Part shown: positions 1-12,700 of the stretch, piece by piece
Numbering within the stretch: the first letter of the stretch is position 1
Layout: each line of letters opens with the position of its first letter
DNA from: Stichopus chloronotus
Lineage: Eukaryota > Echinodermata > Holothuroidea > Aspidochirotida > Stichopodidae
Length of the DNA: 64,000 bases
Assembly (NCBI GenBank): GCA_021234535.1
Contig: CM037846.1
Coordinates: 19,857,814 to 19,921,813, forward strand
Direction of reading: 5' to 3'
The notes under the pieces: model-generated
Database searches by the model: none
What the model saw: the letters and a program-made list of their open reading frames with translations, nothing else
Told to the model about the DNA's origin: nothing
Position numbers and translations under genes: made by a program

Positions 1-54
1 TATATACGATACTCCTCTCCGAATGGAAAGTCTTCGTTTTGGAGTCTTCGTTTT

Positions 55-2475
55 ACACACACCCACACAGTGGGGTAAAAAACGAAGACCCAAAAACGAA
101 GACCCTGCCTGTATACGGCTGTACACAATGCAAGGCTTACTAAAGTGGTTCCTGGATATGGCGCAGACCACGAATAAACGAAAAACCTAGGCTAGAACGA
201 ATAACAATAACTTACTGCAAAGAAAAGAGTACTAGACTGGACAATTAAACTTACGGTACTACGTACGGTTAATGAAAGCCGATCGTGACCTTCGGGAGGT
301 AGGCTACTGTAGTGAAAAATTGATCTCTCATAATTTACGTACATATTATCGGATGTGTTGGGTCATTCTATATACGATATTCCTCTCCGAATGGAAAGTC
401 TTTGTTTTGGGGTCTTCGTTTTACACACACACCCCCCCCCCCCCCGAAAAGACTTAAAATATAAATCACTTTGTCCCACCTCTCCGGCCCTCCAAAAAGG
501 AAAATAGTAGGCTAATACTCACATCAGATCATTGAAGCGCCGGTATGTTGCTGACTGTAATCCCTTGACAGCTGTATGGCTACACCAGTGTAAATGTACC
601 AGGTGCAAACATCCTGTTCCAAGGTTATGTCACCAAGTTGCAACATGGGGAATGCTAAGATTACTGTCTCGTACAGTACTTGTTCTCCACAATGTTACTG
701 GACATGTATCGACGACTGGGTTACGAAAGCGTGTTGGGTGTGACTGGTGTGAAGGTATCCTCCTGCTCTCATCATCAAGCATCAATCAACAGCAAGCGTA
801 TACAGCCTAATATAGGCCAACACACACATGGCGTCGTGTCAATATAAAATTGTGGAGGGAAGGCAAAGGGAAGGGAGAAATCGGACCACTTTGAGTGGTA
901 GAAGCATGAGGTCATCACGGGCTGTGCGACACTAAAGAGAGGTGGAGGCACGAGGAGAGTCAAGGACGTCCCTCTTACCTTTGTAAAAGTTTTGTATAAT
1001 CAACTTACCAATACGCAAATGGTGCTATATTTTGTCAAGAATGTGTACATTTGTAGAATGGACTTTTTTTAAACAGATAGGTGTCTATACACACAAGAGA
1101 AGGACATCCATGTTTCAACATATTTGACACATTATGCATACCTCGTGTACCCCGCTGATCCTTACGAGCAGGACGTGTTCCCACCCCACCCTCCCCCAAC
1201 TGGCGCCAATGGTGGGGTTTGAAACAATAATTCCACTGAAACTGTAGTGTCTCAAAAAGAAGTTACAATGCTATACCCTAATAAACCACCTACTAAGAGT
1301 TGGCGCAAAGGGCGCCGATAAAAAAAATCACATTTTAAAAACATATTATAAAGTTTTTACCTCATTTTGCAGTGCGTTGTCAAAATTATCCGTTATGCTG
1401 AAGTTTCCTCCACTTTTGCTCTTTCTCCTTCCCTTGGATGTTTTGTAGCGAGGTATTTTGAGCTGGCCTTTACAGTCAAACGCGTCCGGGTGAGGAGTCA
1501 AGGACCTTCTTCTCCCTGCCAACCCGGGAAAAACGCTACTGACGATAGGTGCACGCTAAGCGTTCAGAAATAAAGCACTAAACGTACCTCATTTTAAGAT
1601 GTAAAATTATCTGTTGTATTAAAATAAGATTTTTATTTTGGTCATTGGAATCACTAGAGGACTGAAAGCGGGGCAAGTTGCCCATACTCCACCAATCCCT
1701 TACAGTTGTGTTTGTACTGCTGAAAACTGGGTGGCATTGTCATGTGCGTATACAGGACTTGGTTATAGGTTTTCATGTTGAAATGACCATCGTCGCCGAT
1801 TCAAGGTCGCACACAGAGGCGCTCCCCACTCGGGCAATGAGTCGAAGGACGAATCCCCGATGAGGGATCATGGGCAAACCCCAGAATCTCTAGGTTTTCC
1901 CGAAACATGGGACCACTTAGTATAAAGTATTGAACTATGTATACAATGGATAGGCTACGCTCTAAACATGCAAGAAAATTCACAATTGGACCATTTTTCA
2001 CGATAGCCCCAGACTCAAACTAAATTGTCCGCCGATGTGATGATGCATGGGACAAGATTGTGGTTGTGATGGATGCAAGCTATAAGGTATTGCATTGGAC
2101 CAGGGGGGTGTTTGGAACATTTGCGCCCCATAAAATAGTATTTTGAAGGCATTTAGTGAAGGTTTACTTCATTTAACATTGCAAAAGTGATCAAATTTGG
2201 TATTTTTGTTATCATTTTCCTCGTTTTGCTTCATAAATCATGTCATGATTGGCTTTCATTAACCGTGTGTAGTACCGTAAGTTTAATTGTCTAGTACTCT
2301 TTTCTTTGCAGTAAGTTATTGTTATTCGTTCTAGCCTAGGTTTTTCGTTTATTCGTGGTCTGCGCCATATCCAGGAACCACTTTAGTAAGCCTTGCATTG
2401 TGTACAGCCGTATACAGGCAGGGTCTTCGTTTTTGGGTCTTCGTTTTTAACCCCGCTGTGTGGGTGTGTTAAAAA
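55..2475. mobile_element. DNA element with ~220-bp terminal inverted repeats, no recognisable transposase
   Basis: Positions 55-280 are, as reverse complement, nearly identical to 2251-2475. Outside and inside the ends lie short repeated units of the type GTCTTCGTTTT and its complement, and 361-430 directly repeats 1-60. The interior 300-2250 holds only short unrecognised frames. It looks like a long-TIR non-autonomous DNA transposon; the left end may run beyond the window, so target duplication cannot be judged. Confidence 0.65.
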
Positions 2476-2539
2476 CGAAGATGTCTAAAACGAAGATGGA
2501 AGACCCGACGAAGGTCTTCGGTCTTCGTTTTTAACACAC

Positions 2540-3360
2540 CCTCTTGTAAACCCAATGTCTCAAGACAAGAAGCTTGGAAAGATTCCTTATTGGTGTATAG
2601 GTGTACCCAGTAAATGGAAGAATCCTGTTGTTATTGCTGGACATCTAACGTCATTAAGGTCAAATAACTTGTGAAAATATTGTAAACATGATACATCATG
2701 AAGGAGATTTTGGAGAGATTTCTTATTTGATATGTAGGTGACTAGGTGTACCTGATCAAGTACAAGTAGCCTTTTGTTGTAGGTTGAGGTCAAAGACCAT
2801 CTGGTGTCAAGTAGAGTCAAATAGTGGAAACACTGAAGACATAATATTTCAAGAATAGATGCTTGCATAGATGTCATATTCGGTATGTATTTGTACTGCT
2901 TTAGTTCATAAAAGCTATTGTTTGTGGCAGAGGTCAAAGGTCATGTAAGGTGAACAGAGGGTCAAGTTGTGAAATTCTTGTAAGCATGTTATCACAAGGA
3001 GGGGATAGTGGCAAGTGTAATATTGATTGTTAATGCATTGACCATATTTGGTGGCTCAGACCATTTGGCTTTAATAAACAAGGGATAGTCTTTTATCACC
3101 ATGTGCACATGGAATTCCATTGACAGGAACCTGAATGTGTCTCTCATTTGGTATGTATGTAGGTGTGCATGTATGCAAGATAAAAGATGTTGCTGTGTAT
3201 ATAGTTGTTGCAGCATTGCAATTTTGACTCAATAAATTACTGAAACATTTTTAATAATGACCAAGCACATTGCACATCATCACTAGTATATTGTATGTCA
3301 AATTAAAAGCACTCATTATTCAATCAGCGAATCCGCAATACCTTTGCACTCTCTGGTTAT
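2540..3360 (+). repeat. Diverged ~145-bp monomer array with element tail
   Basis: Several monomers with the recurring words CAAGAAGCTTGG, GTAGGTGTACC, GAGGTCAAAG and TTGTGAAAA. It closely parallels 12165-12965, including a shared non-monomer stretch (2998-3300 and 12595-12900), so both are copies of one element subtype. The tail 3280-3360 matches tails at 12880, 20840, 27430, 29840 and 36980. Confidence 0.75.
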
Positions 3361-3600
3361 GGAGGTCAAAGGTCATGTGAGGTTACTAGAGATCATAGTT
3401 TGTAGTTTTGTAGACATGTTATCTCACAAAGAGTAAGGTGTTTAAACTTCAAAATTGGTATGTTATGTCCTTTGCTTCCATGACTATTGGCAAAAAATCT
3501 CAGTCATTTGACTTCTGGTCTACACAAGATTATTAAATATGGCCAGCTAAATGTACACCCACTTGAATGTTTTAAATGTAAGCTTATCTTTTGTCTTTTT
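3361..3600 (+). repeat. Repeat shared with 18360-18600, contains a DR1 site
   Basis: GAGGTCAAAGGTCATGTGAG, TTCAAAATTGGTA and the TTTGACTTC-tggt stretch recur in the same order at 18366-18560. The 13-base DR1 word lies at 3363-3375. Old dispersed repeat directly upstream of the first visible cyclase exon. Confidence 0.65.
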
Positions 3601-3638
3601 ACTTGTTTGAAGCTTTGTTCTTTTTTAACCCCTGACAG

Positions 3639-3747
3639 GAGCTATTTGTGGAGGATTTTGATCACATCAATTGGCCCTCTCAGAGAGACAACATTGCAGA
3701 GATTGACCTGTATACCTCTCACAGTTGGCTTCACACTTTGGCATTTG
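3639..3747 (+). CDS. LSS: Cyclase exon, human residues ~262-298
   Basis: Begins after CCTGACAG and reads [15 protein letters not shown] onward to [10 protein letters not shown], matching the human stretch starting ELYV and containing the PHSWLL-like segment. It ends in phase 1 before GTAAAC. This is the first recognisable exon; the 3.6 kb upstream is repeat DNA with no exon of this gene that I can see. Confidence 0.9.
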
Positions 3748-6700
3748 GTAAACTTTAAACAGTTCATTTTATATGGAGCCTAAGGTATAGGCTGCAGTGT
3801 TTGACATATTTCTGTAAGGTGTATATGTTCTCACAGACTTGTCACATTTTGCTGTTGTTGTGATAAGAGATTGATGAGATCTATCATACATACCATACAC
3901 AACAATGTTGAGCCAAATTGCTCAATCTGGTTATGCTGTGTGCAAAATCTGTGTGCCAAAGTTGCCAAAAATGTAACTATTAGATGGTAGATTAAAATAT
4001 GATTTTCAAAATTGATTACACTTAAATGGCAGTATCATATTGCTACAACTTTTTGGTATACAGTATGAAAGTGACCTCATTTTTTCCTTGGTGTCACTTA
4101 ATAAACGTGTATCAGGTCTACCTTGCTTCTATGATAAAAAGTTGAACTACAAAAAAGACCATCATTCTCAAAGAAGTTTATTGAACCTAGTGCTTTATGT
4201 TGTCAATTCCCCACCCCCAGAAGACTGAATGTCTTAAAAAGAGGCAAAGGAGTGTTGTATTGTCAACAGTTGTATGTTGCTATAATAATCAAAATAACAT
4301 CACAGAATAGATATCGTAAACTTGGAGGGGTCTGTTCAACAAGTGATTAAAACATGGTTTTTTTTAAGGTTAAATTGACATGGATGTTAGTTGTTAAGTC
4401 ATTCATATAATGGAATCTTTACTGACACCATAGCAATGACAACCACTCCACTTCAACATACAGCCCAGATGATATAACCCACAAAGACATCATATGAAGT
4501 GGTGTTATAAGCATTGGTGTTATAAACTTTGTGCTGCCTCCATGTGACTATTTAACCCCTTAGTACACAGGTTACTTGAGGTCATTGACCTCAATTATTT
4601 TAATGATATTATTTGTGATGAAATTTTCGTATTTTTGGGCCTTTTGGGGGTATTATTTTACAATATTATGCCAACCCTACCACCGATAGCCCCAATCTCG
4701 TGGGATAATGTTCCTATACACATGATTCATTTACAAATAAGAGGGGCTTCAGTGTCTCATTCCTAAGTGCCTGAAATATGTTTTGGAAGAATCATCATTG
4801 AAGAATGATCATTTTCCATATTTTTCATAAATTTTGAATGTAAACAAATATTTCAGCCAAAATTTAAAAAAAAAGTTCATAGCAACCCCCAAGAAAATGC
4901 TTCTGTTGCAAAGAACTATTCTTTAGCTTGCTTGCAGTAGTTAGAACATGGTTGTAGGATACATTTTTACCAAGTTATGATTTTTTCAAAATTACATTGA
5001 TTTTGCTGTCAAAAGTGACAGCAGTGTGCATTAAGGGGTTAACCTGGGGTCAATTCAAAGTGAAAACATTTTTTATGATTTTATTAAAGTGATACAGTGA
5101 GCATTATACTACTGCACTATTCTTACAAAATACACAAGTTAAATCACAATAGTGATGTTCATGTGTTCTTCACTACTGTAACAATCCAGAAAAACTGTGA
5201 TGCTGTGCTTTGCACTGAACCATCCAAGACATGGGGAAAATTGTCTTTTTGGTTTCTGGCATCAGCAAAGGAACCTATGCCATCAGGTTTGTGTGTGTCT
5301 GTGCATGTGTCTGCTTGTGTATAACAACAATCTCGTTAGCACTTAGTTTTTGAAGGGAAAGCACAAGATAGGTTTGTTTGTTTGTGGGTTTGTGGGTAGA
5401 ACTTACAGTGATCTTGGCTTGGATAGTTTTTGGTGTGGGTCAAACGTCATGTGAGGTCATCAGCAGCCAGTATATAGACAAAGTACATTTGCAGTATCTC
5501 AGAAACTACATGTTGCATGAACTTCAAACTTGGAGGGCATTTTTGCCCTTTTGATTAAATAACGTTGTGATGATTTTCTTGGAGGTAAAAGGTCATATGT
5601 GATCATAGGAGTCCATAATGTGGAAGGCTTGTGAACATTCATTAACACTCTAGCTTTTGAAGGAAAGGTGCACAACAGCTCAAAGTTGGTGTTTGGGGAG
5701 GACGTATAAAAATCTTGGCTGGGATTGTTTTTCGAATCTGGTCAAAGGTCATCTGAGGTCACCAGTAAGCAGAATGTAGACAACCAATTTTTGCAGTATC
5801 TCAGGAACCACATGGACTTCTAACTTGGAGGGTGTGTACTTCCTTTTAGGTAAAATAAGATTGTGGAGGATTGTTGAGGTAAAGGTCATATGGGAATATC
5901 AGAGGATGTACAGTGAAAAGCTTGTAGGGTTTGTAGTATCCTTGAAAAGTCCTTGACTTTTCATGAGCCTTGAAAAGTCTTTGAAATGTTACTGGAAGAC
6001 TTGCAATTTTCTCTCTTCAATGTTAACTACTCAAACGTTGTAGTCTGCCACCCTTCCAACTACATAAAGATAGGGAATGAACTGTGGTTTTTACATGTTT
6101 TTTGTTTTGCTTCATCAATTGTACTATCTTACTGGCTCTGATTGTGTTGTTACTGTCTTACTTTAACTATTTGAAGCTTTAATGTTTTACAACACTTTGA
6201 GATTTTATTTGAAAGTGCTATACAAAAAGTTTATGTTATTATTATTATTATTTAGTGGAAGTTGCATTAGTGAAAAGTGTGACAGTTGTGATCAAATCAT
6301 TGCAGTACACATATCTTGACACCAGTCATGTGTTTGTTGTGACTGTTAGTTGAAGAATGGAGTGAAACAAAACAAACATAAAAAACAACAAACATGTTAA
6401 TACAAACTGCCTGAGAGAGTATTACATCTTCCTTCACTCACCCCCACCCTGTTGTGATGTTTTCACAAATCCTCTTCTCCATCTCCCATTCAGTGTCTTT
6501 TCCATTGTTGTTTCCGTCTCATGCAGGGCTTTTAGATATATATGAATCTATCCATCATAAGTGGTATCGGGAAAAGGCCTTGGAAATCTGCTTGGATCAT
6601 ATAAAGCAAGATGACATCATGACCAACTTTATCAGCATTGGTCCAGTAAGTTTTAGATAAAAAATGAAAATTTACCTTCTCACAAGTGGTTTTGCCTCAT

Positions 6701-9700
6701 GTTTGAATTAGTAAATGTCGCTGTTTTCTCTCAATTGGAGTTGGAATATGACCTCTAAGTTAATAGTGTTTACTTTCCTATGATGACAGAGTGCACACTT
6801 ACACCATTTGCAGTGATAACAGTCTCTCGTGACTGTGTGAATATGTAAAGATGTCTCCATCACTTACATTAATAGCTCCCTTTATTGTGTAAAGATGTAT
6901 GCAGGTATTCATATATAAAGTTTTACATTGCTGACGTTTTTTTTTGGACAGTGTCAATGTATAGAGATCAGACTGCTAGGTGCCAACACTTTGGAGCAGG
7001 CATTAGCAAGGCCAAGCAAAGGAAGACTGATTAATCAGAGACATTTTCATCCATCAGTTTTCGTCTATTGTGTTTGCTTTTGTAAATTTAACAGGAGGTA
7101 GTTCAGTTTTGATAAAACATTAATGAAATGTAGTTTCTGTATCATGTGTGATGGGACAAAGATGTTATGCACATTTCCCAACAGGTGTCCAAAATGATGA
7201 ACATGCTTATCAGGTGGTTAGAAGATGGTCCAGAGTCCAAAGCATACCAACAACACATCGACAGGGTCTATGACTACATTTGGTGAGATTTATGTTCAGT
7301 GTCAAGGATAAGTACTTACACATGTCACTAGTTGATATTAAGGCAATTGTTTTATTCTTTCACTTTGAGATATTGGTGTTTGGATGTGTAGAGTGACGCT
7401 TTGAGAGTTCCTTTTCATGTATCTCTTCTTTTATCTCTCTTTTTTTCAGGATGGGCCGAGATGGAGTCAACATGCAGGTTTGTGTCTCCTCATCACTTGC
7501 CTTTTTTATCTTCCCTTGTTTTTGTGTGTGCTGTGGGTTTTAACTTTAATGTCACTTTTATCCGGTACGAATGCAAATTTCTAGTTGGGTTCTTCACCTC
7601 CAAATGGTCTCTATATTTATCCAGTGATGCATGTTCCATTGTCATAGAAAGACTCTCACACTCCCATTTGAAGTAGGCCTGCCAAGCTTATCTTAATTTG
7701 TTGCAAAAAACTGAGCATATGAGAGATGGCCTCTTGACTGTCAACCAAATGATTGTGCTACCTGCATGTAGGAAATGTGTGTTTGTGACACTTTTCTTGT
7801 TAGTATAATATTTGAAGAGAAACTGACAGTTTCATTTTGGTAGATAGATGGCACATTATGAGAGGAAGAACCCTATTGGTTTTGGCAGGGGCCATAGGTC
7901 ATGAAAATGACCAATGGAAAACATGCCCATGTAGCTATATTCTTTGCCTTGTGTGCAGGTGTGCATACTGAGTGCCTAATGCATATCAGTCATCATCTTA
8001 GGTCAGCAAATGTCATTATGTTTGTTACAGTTGTGACATCTCAGTTGATGAGGTGACAAATTACTAGCATATTACGAAGACCAAGTTTGTAAAACATCGT
8101 TACCTTACGCAATATGTCAGAGTTTTAAAGGTTATGTGACATGCTTCCAGAAAAGAGCACCCTTCATTCAGAAATGCTAAGTGAATTTCAAATGGAATTT
8201 AGTTTCTCTCTTGTACTGATTTTGAGGTATGACTTTTCAAAGTTTGAGAACAATGCAAAACAGATGACGTTGAGTGTCGTGCAGTGTCAGTATTTCTTTG
8301 TTAAGCCTATATATTTTGCCTCTTAATTACCTAGTTACTAGTTTTACATTGGTAAGTGATATCGATATTTTCCAAAATGAAGCCCTCTGGACATATAAAT
8401 ATGTCCTTGAAATAAAGGTTACATAAAGGATTAACATAAGACATATCGTAGGAGTCCATCTCTTAACATCACAAATTTGCATATTTAGCCAATGTGTATT
8501 CATGATACAGCTGTGAGACACTAATTTTCCTGTAAATTGGTCAATCTTTGGCAGATTTTGATGGCATTTGTGGTTATTTTTTTTTAATATTTTCAATGCT
8601 TAATGCACCCAATACTCCAAAATGTCATTTTCATGTCACACAACCTTTAAAACAATACTCATCATTAAATCATCAAAATGACAATGCATTTGGGCATTCT
8701 AGTTTGGAAAGACTTGAAGTACTTCTAAAACTAGGTTGAAACTCATGGTGGAAATCATGCACTTTGGGCAACAAGTACTCAGTGCTTAGTGGTGTTGTTT
8801 ACCCACTTTTTTGCAATCTTTTATTGGGACTGGAGGAAGGTGGAAGGGAAGGGAGATTTTAAAGTCACGTGTATCTAGGCTGTTGTAAAATGTGTCTACA
8901 AAAGACACCTGATCCAGATCCTCTTTGATCATAGTATTATAAGTGAATATGTTCATCTGTGCTATCTGTTTCTTTTACGCCCTTAACTGCTCTTGAATAC
9001 TCTTTCCATCCCAAGGGTACCAATGGAACACAAGTATGGGATGTTTCCTTTGCTGTGATGGCAATGCTGGAGTGTGGCGCCAACTTGAGACCCCAGTTTC
9101 AGAATGTATTGCAAAAAGCTTACTTGTATCTCGAAGTCTCCCAGATGGTTGAGAACTCTCCAAAGTGTCTGCAGTATCATCGGCAATTCAACAAGGTACA
9201 AAATAGGGTGTAAAACAGCAAAAGGCCAATTCAAAGTGTGTTACTGTGATTTTATTCCTCTCTCAAGGTCAGGTGATAAATTTGGATGTAAAAAATAGTC
9301 TTCTAAGAATGTAAAAACTGATTGGATCATTTCTGATTGAGAGAAAATCCATAGGTCGTACAGAATAAAGTCTGACTATTAACTTGTAACCATTGCAATA
9401 CTTTTTTCATTTCAATGATAATCGTAACCTTTGTAATCATGCATACGTGTGTCCTTGTGTGGGTATGTATGTTTGTGACACCCTACCTTGTAAACATGGT
9501 ATCTCAAGAAGCAAGACATGGACACGTCTCATATTTGGTATGCGGGTTAACCACATTAAGTAGAAGAACCCTATTGTTTTTGGTGGAGGTCAAAGATCAT
9601 TTGTGGACAACAGGGGTCAAATTGTGAAAATGGACGGATCTCTTATTTGATAAGTAGTTGTACCACATTGAGTAGAAGAATCCTTTTTTTGTGGAGGTCA

Positions 9701-12700
9701 GAGGTCATTTGGGGTCAACAGGGGTTAAGTTGAGAAAATCTTGTAAACATGATATCCCAAGAAAGGAAGCTTAGACAATTGTCATATTTTGTATGTAGGT
9801 GTACCACATTGAGTACAAGATCCCATTGTTTTTGGTGAAAGTCAAAGGTCATTTGGTGCACATCAGGCGTCAAACTGTGAAAAAGCTTGTAAACATGATA
9901 TCTCCAGAAAAGAAGCTTGGTCAGGGCTCACATTTTGTTTGTCTGTATACTTATTACAAAATATTAAAACAGAAATCAAGATTTTGTTTATTTCCTGTGG
10001 TAGGTGTGGGACGGTCGACATGCTGGTATGGACATCCACCAAGGCAATAGTACACACCATGGAAGTATTGGCATATACCAGCACTCTGTCCTGTTATGGA
10101 TTAACACGCTAGTTGACACCTCTGTTATGCTGCCATTCGCATGCATGGTGTGCATCGATGTCACATGACAAACCAGCGTGTGCACATGCTGCAGGAGCTA
10201 GGGTAGCACGAGAGCGCCTGTACCGTATTCTGCGCATGTTTGTCGAGATTTGTAAACCTATATAACATTGTGACTGTTAAGTAAGTGTTCATCAGGAAAA
10301 TTATTGACTCAGAAAAACTAAGACTGCAGTGTTTATCAGTGGAATTATGTGGACTTATAAGCCCTCCTTTACTTTGTGAAATGAGTGCAGCATTCAGAAT
10401 CATTAATTCCATTCAGTGTGTCAGCAGCATAAGTTATTCTCCTTCACTGAAGACCTTGATCAACAGGCCACTTTGTGTGGAAAATGAATGGATGCATAAT
10501 ATTAATGCTCCCTCTGTACTTACGGCTTTGTTATACTGTAGGTTAGCATGCACAGGTATAGCCATTACTTTTGACTCACTTTCTGGATTTCTTGCTACTG
10601 TGAAAACTGTTTTGGGCCATGTCCAGCACCATGACTGTTTTTGCTTTGTGAAAATTGTAGCGGCATGAAAATTGTAGTTGAAAGCTATCAGAACGGCATT
10701 TGATGTCAGTTAGTTCAATGGTGCAAACTTGCAGATATTTGGGAGTGTAACAACTTTCACTTCGGTGAGAACTTGCAAGAGTGCAAACAACCAATAAGCC
10801 GTCCTTTGCCTGGCACCATGCATGCAGGCAGTGTGCTGATTACCTGTGATAGTATTTCAAATGTAATTACATTTTGCTTCGCCAAATCCTAAACAGTCCA
10901 CAGAATGTTGCAATTTTTGTGTAAGTTATACTTTATTACAACTTTATGTGGAGTTAACATGCACAGAAGCTTCATCAAAAGTAAAAGAAGAGATCATGTG
11001 AACAACATGATTCGCCTAGCCACCTCAGTGATAATATTTCATCGTTGCAGTTAACAGTTGACTATTTATAAATTTGTGGACTTCAGGCTATTTATAGGAA
11101 CATTTAAATGTTATTATATTGTTTGTTTGTTTCTTTATTGTAGTAATTTAAAATTGTGCATTCAATGTTTTGGGGTGAGACTGTAGAAAAATGCCATGGT
11201 TAGTAGGCTAGGCTTGTAAGGATTAAGTTGCGACATAGCCTACAGTGCGCAATGCTTTATGGGTTTTCCTCTCCATGTGTTTCCATGGCGAGTCACGAAG
11301 TCGTCGCTCATGGGGTGTACTCTGTTGGTTTGACGCCCACTTCACGGGCAGCTGTCTGAGCACTATTTGTCTGCACCATTGTTGGAATTTCAACTTAACT
11401 CAATTAAATTTTAGACAGGTGACAAAGCAACTTAGGTGAGAATCTTTCTTGGCAATATGCCAAAACCTCCCATTCATGAATACTGCTAACAGGAGATGAC
11501 TGCAGCTAAACTGCTGGAGGTGCATGTTGTGTACAGTTAAAACTGCTTTGATTAAATGAAAAAATGTTGTTCTGGTTGACAGTTGTCCTGGTTGTACTTT
11601 TTTAATTGTTTCTATTGTGGAAAAAAAACAGGTTCTACCACCGATGTAAATGATCATGGTGAGTGATCATGTTGAATGATGAAACTAAGTTTCCCCTCAA
11701 GAGACTCAAATGTAATGGTAAAGATCGTAACAGCAAGTGGTGTTTCATTCTGTTGTTATTTAGAATGCACTGTTTGAATATCTTCATCAGAACCTCTTTG
11801 TTTTTGCCCTTTTTTTTTGAGGAGGAGGAAAGCCATGCTTTCCTAAAATTTAAATGGGACACTGTGATAGGTATCTTGATTATTACTGGTTCAATGAAAT
11901 CATAAGCTTTGTTATCAAGATGGCATGGCTGTGTGTGTTTGTGTGACACTATGGTTGTAAAAAGTAAACAATATTTCAATGTAGCTTTGACCTATGTCAT
12001 AGTTGGTATGTCTACTGTATGTATATGTTTGGGTGTGTGTGTATGTGTTTGTGTACTGCATGTATGTTAGTGACACATGGTATCTCAAGAGAGGGATGAA
12101 ATCCCATATTGGTGGTCATATTTAAGGTCAACAGGGTCACATAGTGAAAAGCTTCTAGACACAATATGTCAAGACGAGAAGCTTGGAAAAATTCCTTTTT
12201 CGGTATAAAGGTGTACTACATTAAGTGCAAGAGTCCTGTTGTTTTTGCTCGAGGTCAAAGGTCCTTTAGGTCAAATAACTTATGAAAATATTGTCCACAT
12301 GATATTTTATGAAGGGAGTTTTGAGAGATTTCTTATTTGATACGTAGGTGTACCTTATTAAGTACAAGTAGTCTTTTGTTTTAGGTTGAGGTCAAAGGTC
12401 ATTTAGGGTCAAATAGTTGAAACAATGTTGACATTGTATCTCAAGAAGAGACTCTTGGAGAGATCTCATACTTGGTATGAATGTTTTGAGTACCTAAAAG
12501 CTATTGTTTGTGGCAAAGGTCAAAGATTATTTGGGTTAACAGGGGTCAAGTAGTGAAAACCTTGTAAATATGTTATCACAAGTGAGGGAGGCTTGTCCTG
12601 ATGTCATATTTGTTAGGTAGAGGATAGTGGCAAGTGTAATATTGATTGTAAATGCATTGACCATATTTGGTGGCTCAGACCATTTGACCCAAACATAGGT

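Noticed and set aside
9415..10050. Open frames of similar sequence in many array monomers (LVNxISQE..LGQxSYLV..)
   Set aside because: They arise because monomers are alike; each ends at the conserved TTGTGA in the monomer and frames shift between monomers. Treated as noncoding repeat.
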